This document shows positions 22,793 to 32,629 of a stretch of DNA of 64,000 bases, piece after piece; position 1 is the first letter of the stretch; every line of letters begins with the position of its first letter. The position numbers were made by a program, and so were the translations under genes. The stretch is from assembly GCA_024305745.1 (NCBI GenBank), contig JAHRBS010000009.1:1240001-1304000 (forward strand). Direction: 5' to 3'. Below the pieces are notes generated by a model that did no database searches, had not been told where the DNA came from, and was given only the letters and a program-made list of their open reading frames with translations. The stretch is from Polyporus tsugae. Its lineage: Eukaryota; Basidiomycota; Agaricomycetes; Polyporales; Polyporaceae.

Positions 22793-23226
22793 TTACAGCG
22801 CCTTTCATATTGATAAGTACGGAAAACGCGTTTTCGTGCGAGCCAGCGTCTGAAAGGCGCTCCTGGAGACGCCAAAGGATCACGAGACCGGAATGCGGGA
22901 CCGGGTGACGAGTTACTCAATGTTACATGAGTGTGACAAACGACCGTGAGCTTCGAGCCCAGGGTTCCGGCGTATTCAGACGGCCCATATTCGAATTTTC
23001 ATCCATAAATCGCAATTTAATACACCCAGAGGTATTCCTATGCCGTTTCTAAGGAGGAAAATGACACCAAAGTGAACTTCCGCCAACTCAGTGACAGAGT
23101 GACTCTCCGGTTCTCCGGCTTTCTTCGCTTCCCGCCAGCCCGGCACAGCGTTCGGGTTCAGAGCGCCCTTGAGACGCTGGCTCGAACGAAAACGCGTTTT
23201 CCGTATCAATATGAAAGGCGCTGTAA
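22793..23226. mobile_element. MITE-like element with ~66-70 bp terminal inverted repeats flanked by TA
   Basis: The left arm (22793-22862) and right arm (23161-23226) are inverted copies that differ at about three bases and one 4-nt indel. Each arm contains the perfect palindrome AAAACGCGTTTT. The arms begin CAGCGCCTTTCATAT and end ATATGAAAGGCGCTG, and both ends abut the dinucleotide TA. That arrangement fits a TA target-site duplication and so a Tc1/mariner-type non-autonomous element. No transposase frame lies in the roughly 300 bp between the arms. The class is inferred from structure only. Confidence 0.7.
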
Positions 23227-24277
23227 TTTGGAGGTTAGGTGGCAGATGGTCCGCGCGCGCATAATATTTGTAAGTAATGTACCTTGTAACTGCTCATTCA
23301 AATCGCCATGTGCCCTGTTTCGTGCACCCGTCGTAAAAACTCCCGTGTGTCCATGCTGTAGAAGCTGCGCTGCTTCCTGATCATGCACACAGGCTGCTCG
23401 CACACTTGCAATTCGGCTGGCGTTGCGACCGGCTAGCGTCCACGATGTTCGCGATATCGGCTAGAACTTGAGGACTTGGAGAATTTCCATCATGGCGGTT
23501 GAGAGGCCAGTACTAGTGCACAGAAGGATGTCAGTTTCCTTGCCAAGTTGCTTGGGAAGAAGACGAGGCCTGCACCGCGAGCATTGCTAATGGAGGATAG
23601 CACGCACGCGACAGGCGATCCTGAATTGGGAGTAGTCGTACGCCTGGGCCTGATGCCAAAAGCCGGACGGTACTGTAAGTAACAGAACGGTACAGCACCG
23701 GAACAAGCGCCAAGCCTTGCCCAGCGCTAGACCTCCCAGCGTCGGCGGTACTCCCAGTGTCCCACTGAGCTCGTTCCTCGCACCCACAACCTCTGCTTTA
23801 CAATCCAAGACATCTGAATGGCTCCATTTTGAGTATCATTCAACGAAACGAGGCGAAAATGTACCTGATCCTCTCAAATCCGGACAAAATTGGGCTCCTG
23901 GAGCACCCGGTCCGGACAAAAGGTGACTGTTGGCCCTTAGCTATCCAAATCAGGAAAAATATTAAGTATTCGGATAAATCTGCAAAACGTTGTCAGGGGT
24001 CGGCGACCTTGAGCGTCTGTCTGACAGAAACCATCAGGCATCATGTATGGACTCATGTGCAGTGCAGTACTTTGCCCTCACATGGCGACTCAACTTTTAA
24101 CTATACCTCGTGTGGTGCATCAAGTACAAATACATGACACCCCCTAAGTAATATATCGCAGACACCAGCATTTAAACGAGCTTCACTCTGCGTTGGAATG
24201 ACATCCGTCCTCGTTCTCGTCCTCACCCCCCCTTGACCCTTCACGCTTGGCTTCCTCATCTCTAATCCCCGGTCAAT
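23227..24277. other. intergenic, no gene recognised
   Basis: No coding signal was seen. Two copies of TCCGGACAAAA-like sequence (about 23878 and 23918) resemble copies at about 59265 and 59350, perhaps fragments of a dispersed repeat. An ATTTAAAC box at about 24170 lies roughly 105 bp upstream of the GH76 start and could be its TATA element. Confidence 0.4.
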
Positions 24278-25980
24278 ATGTTGTTCAACTTCGACAAGCT
24301 TGTGTCCATGGCCACCCTGGTCACCGTTCTCTCCACGCTCAGCACATACCCCACCGTCGTTACCGCGTCTTCGTCATACTCGGTATCTCACGGGCAATGT
24401 TCCTCGACGCTGAGCACTGCCACAGTGAGTGTCGGAGCCCGCCGCACAGCGCACTCGCTAATGACCGACTCTGTGCTCCACTGTGCTGCACCTACCACCC
24501 GCATCGCCACACCGCCGGCGACCAAAGAGCGTCGCCTCTCGCCTTCAGAGCAAGTACTGGAACGGGGGAGGATGGAACCAGGACAAAGGGGTTATCCGCT
24601 GGACCGACGCCGTGCGTATCATCTCGCGCTTTCCAGTTCGAAGCCTTGAGGTTCTCGCCACTGATCTGGGATGCCGCGTGATGGTGACAGAACTCGATCG
24701 AGGACTTGTATAACCTCATGTTGGCCAAGGGCTCGACTAATTTCAATGTCGCGGACTCCACAGTCATCGGCAAGATCGCGGCTAAGCAGGACAGAAGCAC
24801 CTGGAAAGCGCAGCTACACGGCGCCAACGACGACGCCGGCGTGAGTGCTCCAGCGCGCACGACCGCAAATGGAGATGGCTGACATGTTGACCTGCGGCAG
24901 TGGGTTGTCCTTGCTCTGTTGAAGGTGGCGGACTACAGGAGCTCCCACCATCAGAGTGCGACTGCATACGTGGTACGTTGGCATTCACCATTAGTGTCCT
25001 CAGATCAAACCAATGGTCTGACCTCCCTTCGCAAATTTCAGAACAGTGCAAAGATCGTCTATGATCTGATCGCTGACGAATGGGATAGCTCTGTTTGTGG
25101 CGGCGGTGGTAAGTAGCCGAAACACTTCGTGCGTTCCATATGCTTACCATTGACGAACATAGTATGGTGGTCCAGTGCCCACGAGTACAAGAACGCGATA
25201 ACGAACGAATTGTTCTTGCACATCTCCGCGAAGCTGTACAACCGCTATAAGGACGCCAAGTACCTCCACAACGCGAAGAAGGCGAGTACTTGTTAAGTAC
25301 AATTGACATGACGTCGACACTGACGATCTGTCCTGATAGACATGGACTTGGCGTAAGCACACATGGCATCGTCATACAAAGAAGATGTATTAAATACACT
25401 CACATAGTCCATAAGTCTGGCATGCGCAACTCCCAGGGCCTTTGGAACGATGGGTGGGTCACCTCCCCTAATGCACGTATCTTCATCGGCTGATAGATGT
25501 TCCAGCTTGACGACGAGTTCCTGCAAGAACAACGGTCGTACGACCTGGACATACAACCAGGGCGTCATCGCCTCCGGCCTGGCCGAGCTCTATATCGCGA
25601 CGGGCGACCACAGCTACCTCACCCAAGCCGAGATCACGCTCGACGCCGCCATCGCCCACAAGACGGAGAACGGTATCCTCAAGGAGACGTGCGACAAAGC
25701 GAGCCCAACCTCGACGTGCGGCACCGACGGGGAGATGTTCAAGGGCATCTGGATGAAGCACCTCCAATACTACCTCGACCTCGTGCCCAGCCGCGCGTCC
25801 AAGTACAAGAGCTTCATCGGCAAGCAGGAGTCGGCGCTCGTCCGTTACGCCACGGGCTCAAGCTGGACGGTCGGCAACGTCTGGTATGCGGCGGACAAGG
25901 GTGGTTCTCTCTTCACTGCGCAGACGCAGACTTCGGGTCTTGCTGCCCATATCAGCGCTGCGAAGTACGGCTCCTGCTGA
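24278..25980 (+). CDS. GH76 secreted alpha-1,6-mannanase-like hydrolase
   Basis: A glycoside hydrolase family 76 protein; the family includes endo-alpha-1,6-mannanases and Dfg5/Dcw1 cell-wall proteins. The ATG at 24278 gives a hydrophobic leader, MATLVTVLSTLSTYPTVV, of signal-peptide type. Downstream are SKYWNGGGWNQDKGVIRW, the paired catalytic aspartates in ANDDAGWVVLALLKVADYR, then VWWSSAHEYKNAITNELFL, SGMRNSQGLW, YNQGVIASGLAELYIATG and GEMFKGIWMKHLQYYL, ending AAKYGSC. No GPI-type hydrophobic tail is seen, so a free secreted enzyme is likely. Splicing needs a GC-AG intron starting at 25282 and a 13-nt microexon at 25340-25352; all frames then join. A role in breaking fungal or yeast mannan is inferred from the family. 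Confidence 0.9.
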
Positions 25981-27046
25981 TGATTAAGCGTGGAATGGAT
26001 AACTTGGTCCCAGTGTTCATTGTATTAGTATAGCTGTCAAATGGCAATCTAGCTTTGGTACATAACTACGCTTTGATGGTGCATAGACCCGTTCAGCAAA
26101 CAAGAAGGGTGGGGGAGAAAACATTGGTGAGAGGTTATGCAGTTACGCAGTACTCATCCACCAAGGGAGGTGGAGCGAAGCGACACCGTTTCTCTCTCTC
26201 TCTCTCTCTCCCCCTTGTGCAGTTGATGTTGGTGTGGAATGTACGTATACGGCTCAAGACGTTTGTGATACGCAATGACACTGATGTGTATCTGACGTTC
26301 CTCCTCACGGTCCAGACTCCAGACGTTGATTCAGATCGCGGCATCGATGAGCTTGGAGTGCTTCTCCCCGCCGGCGATGCACATCTTGTTACTACGCTGC
26401 CGCGTGCATCACGCGAGGCCCACGACCGCCAACTGTGGCGGCACCGCTGCGCCGTCACGCACGCGGGATGGCCACCCATGGGACGGATGTAATGTACTTA
26501 CCGCAACGCGACGGCCGCCGGGGGGTTAGGCGGACATTCGCGCGGGGCCCCGTGCTGGGCACGACTGCGACCACCGCGCACACCTTCTTGACTCTTCACG
26601 TCGCGATTGTCGTGGCGCCGTGCCACCTCCCGCGTCCGTGGTTTGGGGGAAGCCAGGACCGGGGGCCCTCCGGGGCAAGTTGGGCGCACTTTGTTGCCCT
26701 CGTTCGTGCCTTGTGGCTTGCATGCGACATTCAGGTGATTGACTGATTCGCGGGTCCGTACAGGGTGTCGACTGCGGTTGATACTATGCTTCAAGTTGGC
26801 GATATTGATGATCCATCCTTCAACAACGTTCGCTGCCTTTTTCAAGTGCTTCTTTCTTGAGGTGTCCCTGCTGTAATTGAGCGCGACGCAGCGCATTCGT
26901 TTTGCCCACAACGGGTTCAGTTCGATCGCAATGTTCCTTCAATAACTATTCAATGTAATGTTGTACAACTGGGCCAACGGAGCACCCTGAGATCAAGATT
27001 CAATGCGTTTCAGGTTTCACTCACGGCAAGGCAAAAGCATCAAGGG
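25981..27046. other. intergenic, no gene recognised; contains a (TC)10 microsatellite
   Basis: A pure TC dinucleotide repeat lies at 26191-26210. The stretch from about 26390 to 26720 is unusually GC-rich and has open frames on both strands, but none shows motifs or splice structure. I treat them as composition artefacts. Confidence 0.5.
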
Positions 27047-27759
27047 TTAGATAGCGCCGTTCTCCACCAGCTTTCCGCAGACGATGTACTTGCTCGAAAA
27101 GTGTTCCATCCATCCTAAACAGACCTCAATACACGAATCGAAGATGCGTGCAGTGTGGGCGTACCTTTCATGTTCTCACTGTGAGATTGGGACGGATTGG
27201 TAAGAACACTTGTTGCATACAACACTCAGAACTATACCCACATTTCCTCCGAGGTGAGATCTTCGAGTTTGTCGAGGGGCTGGTCGATGGGTGTGAGCAT
27301 CTCTGTCTTCGTCGTCAGGGCCCTATCTAGCGAAACGTAGCTGTGAGGAACGCGCCTTCATCAAACGACTGCTTGGCCATTCCGCGGGATGCGTCTCGAC
27401 CGGCAAAATTGGCGTACATCCCATCTGGCAAACGTCACTGTATCCACTCAAGGAGAGCGCGCGAGGCACTCACTAGGACCGTAGAAATTCCTTCCCGCCG
27501 TCACATCATACACAATACCCTTGATAGCAAGCAGAATCCGCTTTCCTTCCTGGCCATTGAAGGGCAACAGAGTATTGGGTGTGTAGGTCTGGTAGAGGAG
27601 TGTCGGGGGGTGGGACTTCGGCATCCATGTGTAGCCGTTCTTGAACTCGTTCGGAACGTTCTGCTGCAGCGAGTTCGAGGGGAAGATGATCCTCTGAATG
27701 GAGTAGAGGATGTAGAGCAGCAGAGCAGTGTTTACAGGAGTTCCGAGGTCAAAAGCCAT
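27047..27759 (-). CDS. DAP1: Dap1/PGRMC-type cytochrome b5-like haem-binding protein
   Basis: A membrane-associated progesterone receptor (MAPR) family protein. Yeast Dap1 binds haem and activates the P450 Erg11 in sterol synthesis. The ATG at 27759 opens a single N-terminal membrane helix, FDLGTPVNTALLLYILYSIQ. The cytochrome b5-like fold follows: TLLPFNGQEGKRILLAIKG, VYDVTAGRNFYGP, DGMYANFAGRDASRGMAKQS and MLTPIDQPLDKLEDLTS, ending GWMEHFSSKYIVCGKLVENG. The Tyr residues of VYDVTAGRNFYGP and DGMYANFAG match the MAPR haem-ligand positions. Three short introns separate the exons. The frame begins earlier with TTG, but 27759 is the first ATG and starts the membrane helix directly. As a P450 helper it may serve the neighbouring P450s, but this is not specific to them. 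Confidence 0.92.
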
Positions 27760-28139
27760 GTTGTACAAGCTCAAGACAATGGTGTCAGGCGTTAGGGACG
27801 ACGAGCAAGCATTCGTGCCAGCGCCGCAGCGGCCGGCGCAGCGGTCCGGGAGCGTGTGACGGACGTCATCGTGATAACCGAAGCAACCCGGGCGGGCCGG
27901 GGACTCGTCTCTCTCCCGCCCACCTTCGCCTCTTGCTCGCCGGTCACGATGTCCTGGTCTTGCAACCCAGCGACCGTTCTCGCGGGAAATATCCTTGATT
28001 CCAGCTTATCCGGTCCGCTTTTTCGTCCTTCTTCGATCGACAAACGATTTCGTGTTCAAAAGGCGGGGATGGAAGGCGGAACCTGGCCAACGAGTCGGAG
28101 GAACTCCCCACCCGCACCTAGGTCGCTGTATTCGCGCAG

Positions 28140-29595
28140 ATGAGGCTCTTGGGCGTACTTGGTGCGCTTTTCTGCTCTTCCGTGGGGGTGTATGCGGCTA
28201 GCCTGCGCGTTGTCAACGTGACGACGCTTGGGGTGAACCCGAACACGACCAATCACCTCAACGGCGAGTCGTTCCAGCAGGACGCCCTCGTAACCTTCAA
28301 CGGTGCGTCCCCATCGTCGCATTCTGAACCTGTACAAGACAGCTGATGATATGTTGATGGATTTAAGGCTATCAATACGCTGCATACTACATCTCCGACT
28401 CCTCGAACGCGTCTGTGAGGCATCCCAGCCTTGCCCGGAGGGCTCTGACAAGCGACGATACGGCTTGGGAGTCATTCTCGTTTTTGGACTACAACCAGGC
28501 AGAGGACGACGGACATGACATGTACGCCCTTTCCTCTGTTCTTTCTAGTGCTACAGTCTGACAGTCTGTACACAACATATCTCTCGGTATCTCCCATGGA
28601 GATGGCACTCTGCACCTCGGCTGGGACCAGCACGACAACGACCTGAACTATCGAATATCGCAGTCCGATGTCGCGACTAACCCTTTGGAAGTCGAATGGT
28701 CTGCTGACTTGTTTGGAGTGACCTTGGTGTGTGACGTTCACCCTGCCCAATAGCATGTTTGGTTTAACCCGTGTTGTAGGACCAACTGCCGGGAACCGAG
28801 GCCCTCGACAAATCCGTCTATTTCATCAATGTCACGTACCCCCGCTTCCTTTCGGTCCCCACTGCTAAGGTTGATAATGGTAGCGCCGATCTCCTCCTCG
28901 AGTTGCGTGTTGGCCGTTCTGGACTCGGGGATGATTGGTTGTACAAATATACCCCCAACCAAGGATGGAGTTTGATTGGAAAATATCTCGAGGTACGAGG
29001 AATCGATACTGCACTCGCCTATTCCAGTGGCTTACGGAATGACGGCAGGGTGTAAACAGTCAGCGCAACCCTTTCAGTGCATATATGACGTTCTGACTGC
29101 GTTCCTAGACAATGCCTACATCAACGGCATTGACTTCGACCTTAATGGCAATCTCCTGACCACCTGGTGGGGTATCATCCAGTCCGGTTTGACTGTAGCA
29201 ATACTGACGCAACTTCCAGGATTATGTCAACGATACCGGCCAGGACGTCGCTGTCCAGGTCGGCCCCAATGGCCCTGAGAATGTATGACGCCCCGCTCTA
29301 CGTTTGCCATGTTCTAACCTCTTCTCAGAATCACGACCTCAACTTCGCGTTCAGCACGGATCTCGGTGAGACCTGGCAGAATAACTGGAATCAAAGCCAA
29401 CATGACCGCTGAACAACCCATCGTCCCCGTCTCTGCTGGTATTGTCATCTTCGGCATTCCGAAGTATGGGTAAGTGACTTTGAGTCCAAGATCGTCGTCC
29501 ATTGTGCTCATCCATGTGTAGAGGTATCCTCAACCAGGAAGCGCAGACGGTTGACTCGAAGGGCCGCATTCATGTTCTCAACCGGGACTGCGAGC
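28140..29595 (+). pseudogene. BNR_4-type secreted protein, 3'-truncated and frameshifted
   Basis: The start has a clear signal peptide (MRLLGVLGALFCSSVGVYA). BNR_4 family blocks follow: YQYAAYYISDSS, DYNQAEDDGHD, ISLGISHGDGTLHLGWDQHD, NYRISQSDVATNP, VTYPRFLSVPTAKVDNG, LELRVGRSGLGDDWLYKY, INGIDFDLNGNLLTTW and NHDLNFAFSTDLGETWQNNW. Near 29395 the frame shifts (NNWNQ, then ANMTAEQPIVPVSAGIVIFG), and the junction near 29170-29220 also fails to join in frame. One intron (about 29078-29109) would be only 32 nt. The reading IHVLNRDCERDVRV breaks off at about 29595, where the sequence becomes the 3' end of an opposing P450. Family members are predicted secreted beta-propeller proteins that may act on polysaccharides. 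This copy appears dead. Confidence 0.75.
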
Positions 29596-30440
29596 GAGAC
29601 GTACGTGTTCTGGGGGCGCTGACGGTTGTCGCCCTCTGGCTCGGTAAGCTTCAGGTCGTAAGTAGTTAAGGATGATGATGTACGAGAGCACCGCCTTGAG
29701 CTGGTTCGCAGCGAAGTACCGTCCGGGGCTGCGTTCGCGTTTCCCGGACGCGGTCAGCTCAATCAGTCGATATTCGGTACGCTATCATAAGGAGGGGGGG
29801 AGGACGGGGGGGTTACCAAGCGAGGTGCCTGTGTCCGAACGGGATGTAAGTTACTCGGATGAGGTGCTCGCGAACTGGTGCCGTGCGGACCCTTCGCCGT
29901 CGCGCGCCGCCTCGCGCATGCGCGCGAAGCGGAACGGGTCGAAGACGTCGAAGTGCGCGTCGTCGAAGTGCATCGGGTGCGTGGGCACGCCGAGGAGGGT
30001 GCCCTTGGGGATGAGCATGCCATTATCGAGGACCACGTCCTTCATCGCGACCCGCATTAGCGACGCTGTTGCGGGCATGACATAGTTAATGGGTTGGTGC
30101 AGGTGCAATGGCAGTCAAAGGAAAGCAAAGTGCATACCGAGTGTGAAGCCGTTGTAGCGCTGGGACTCGCGAAGGATGCTGTCGAGCTTCCACATCCGGG
30201 CAAAGGACGACGTTGACGAGCCTTCGGCGTCGATGACCGCCTCAACCTCCTCCCCCGCGGAGGGATAAGAGAAGATCGGGACGTTCTGCGAGGTGGTAGA
30301 GCACTTGCGACATGCTCTGGCAGCGGGAGAAGAGAGTTAGGTTCTGAGTCCGCGCAGGCGGAGAGACAGTGCGCCGCCGGATCGAGCCTCTCACACACAA
30401 GTAAGTACACATATCGCTTATTTTACAGCACCAGGACAAC
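29595..30440 (-). pseudogene. cytochrome P450 C-terminal fragment
   Basis: Only the C-terminal third of a P450 is present on the minus strand. It begins near helix J (SMSQVLYHLAERPDLLLSLR) and continues with the ExxR-bearing LDSILRESQRYNGFTL, MRVAMKDVVLDNGMLIPKG, FDVFDPFRFARMREAARDGE and the haem region, read as IPFGHRHLAC-PGRYFAANQ with the Cys codon split by an intron. It ends with LKLTEPEGDN-like sequence. Just before the haem loop an extra 5 nt (around TAACTTA) puts a stop in frame. The Gly and Arg of the usual FGHGRHACPG are altered. No N-terminal half or I helix is found upstream. It is tail-to-tail with the broken BNR_4 gene at about 29595. The family differs from the intact P450 at 19.2 kb. 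Confidence 0.78.
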
Positions 30441-30717
30441 AGTGCGGTCAGGATCGGAGATCAAGGCATTCATCAAGGCCAGTGTGCCCCGCAAACGCTG
30501 TCCGACCGTCTTTTCGGCTACGGTCCGTTTCGCTAGTACCGTACGACGATGCTACTACTTACGAGGGTACGCGCCTTCTTCCTCTTCACGCGTCCACGTT
30601 GGTACATGACTGCGATCGTTGCGCAGAGCGATGCAACGATCGATCCGGAGCGGTCGGGTCCCCCCTTAGACACCCAAATTTGTTTGCCCGGATTCTGTCG
30701 ATGCTCTTGGCATGTTG

Positions 30718-30724
30718 TATATAA
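30718..30724 (+). promoter_or_regulatory. TATA element of the GH16 gene
   Basis: TATATAA lies 59 bp before the GH16 ATG. Confidence 0.55.
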
Positions 30725-30782
30725 CCCATGGGGTTCCCGCCTTGATTTATTCCATTCTATCGGTTTACTACATTAGTTTACG

Positions 30783-31786
30783 ATGCGTCCCATCTTCCTC
30801 GCTGCCCTCCTCCCGCTCGCTACCGCGAAGACCGTCTCGGTTGATTTTTCAACCTTCGCGTCGTCCGGCTTAACGGTTGCCCAGTTCCTCGACCAGCACT
30901 CGCTGTACGTATCCGCTTACGAGGTACCCACCAATTACCCCAGCGTCCCTACTGCGGACCCCTTCCCGCACCTTTTCGTCAAGGAGAACGTGGACATCCA
31001 AAATGGATACCTGACACTCAAGGTCTCTGGGGCCACCGCTCAGGGCGCTGCTGTCCCCAGCGCGGAAGTTGGGACCTACGACTCGAACATCCTCTACGGG
31101 TGAGTGTTATTCCGACTTTTACCGAGTGATGTGTTGAACGCTGAGCGCATTGCTCGCACTGTCCAGAACGTTCAAGACCGTCGCCATCGCTTCCCCGGTC
31201 CCTGGTGTGTGCCACGGGTGAGCCTAAATTTGTCTGATCCGTTCCTCGCACTCTCTAATTCGATGCTCCTTTAGCTTCTTCACGTACAAGAATGATTGCG
31301 AGGAGTCCGACATCGAGCTCCTCACCTCGTTCTTTAACACCGGCAACACCTACGTGAAGCCTGGGCTCCAGCTCACGAACCAGAACCTGCAGTGCGACCA
31401 CTCGCAGAACACGCACACGGAGGTCGCGTACCCGGCCGACCCCACCACGGGCGAGCACGAGGTACGTCGCAGTTCCCGCAACCCCTCGTCTCATCTCATC
31501 GTTTCCCCTTCTCCTCGCTCGCTGCACTGATCGCCTACGATAACGCACCTCGCCTTCGCTCCGAACCTCCGCCGCACAGTACACCCTCGTCTGGAGCGCG
31601 AACTCGGTCACGTACCTCTTCGACGGCAAGGTTGTCTCGACGTTGACTGGCAACGTGCCCAACCAGCCCTCGTCCTTCCTCTGGAACTCGTGGTCCGGCG
31701 GCAACGTGCGCTGGACTGCGGGCCCGCCCGCTCGGGACTCCATCCTGAGGATCAAGAGCATCTCGCTCGACTACCAGACGTCTTAG
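30783..31786 (+). CDS. GH16 secreted glucan hydrolase-like protein
   Basis: A glycoside hydrolase family 16 (concanavalin A-like lectin/glucanase fold) protein. The signal peptide is MRPIFLAALLPLATA. The catalytic motif ExDxE appears as EESDIEL within FFTYKNDCEESDIELLTSF. Later strands include HTEVAYPADPTTGEHEYTLV, NSVTYLFDGKVVSTL, SFLWNSWSGGNVRWTAGPP and the final ILRIKSISLDYQTS. There are three short introns. The length of about 270 residues suits a single catalytic domain without a carbohydrate-binding module. Ser between the first two acidic residues (E-S-D) departs from the usual Ile/Val/Leu, so the substrate (mixed-linkage or beta-1,3-glucan, or wall crosslinking) is uncertain. A TATA box lies 59 bp upstream. 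Confidence 0.88.
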
Positions 31787-32144
31787 TCTGGAGGTACGCT
31801 GACACGGAGCTTACGATGACGATAGCTATTTTGACGATCTTAGGGACGAGTATGCAAAGGATAGACGCACATAATGAGATGGCACAGTTCTTCGTGAGTA
31901 GAACTCGAGGACAATGGGCTGAGCCGATTCAACTTGGAGTATGCAGCAGTGCTAAGTGACATCGCAGTCCTTGATTCAGGTTCTACCGGGGTTCAACGTT
32001 CAATATTCATCGACGTTGAGCGAGTCACAAAAATCCAAACATAAGCGCCTAATAGTCGAACTAAGCTAGATCATCTCCCACTGTCGAACTGCCACCTGGG
32101 CAACACCCCAACGTTCAACGCGCATTGCCCAACAATAAACACTT
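31787..32144. other. intergenic, no gene recognised
   Basis: Downstream region of the GH16 gene. No coding signal, repeat or RNA gene was seen. Confidence 0.4.
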
Positions 32145-32490
32145 GTCAAGACCTCCGGTAGTGCGAGCGTAGTGGTGCGTGATGTCATGCCACCGAAAGT
32201 CACTGCTGCGGCCATACAACCGATCGCGAACCCTCTTGAAGTCGCGAGGGCTTCGCAGACGTCCTGATCCCATTCGTGAAACCATTGCAAGTCGATCGGG
32301 CCTAGCTCACGGATGCCAAAGCAACATCGTCGGAGGATACACACGCTGGACCCGACCAGACTAACCACAGGGATTACATCAACTTCAGCTCAAAGATTGA
32401 ACCCACGTTACGCATCGTCCTGCGCGTTACGGCTCTTATTTGAGAATGAGACACCGCGGCTATACGGATCGCCACAAGCTTGAGGCTCGG
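32145..32490 (+). pseudogene. internally deleted copy of the 427-residue orphan gene
   Basis: This stretch aligns by eye with 15640-17060. Shared blocks are the upstream flank TGATGTCATGCCAC, the N-terminal LKSRGLRRRPDPIRETIAS (LKSSGLQNRPDPIHKAIAS in the intact gene), then DYINFSSKIEPTLRIVL (DYIDFSSKVKPALRVVL). It then jumps directly to LFENETPRLYGSP (LFENAELYGSP) and the 3' flank GACATCAGATA. About 0.9 kb of the middle is missing, and the frame is broken at several points. Because both non-coding flanks are shared, the copy came from DNA duplication and not from reverse transcription. Confidence 0.82.
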
Positions 32491-32629
32491 ATGTACGACC
32501 GAGGACATCAGATACTCTCGAATGTAGAGCGATACATAGTACCGCTGCATGGACTTATAGTGTTCGCGTTAGAAGAGCGAGGAATGCATTCAAACCATAT
32601 AAACTAACTGTCCCCAACTTCTTACCAGT

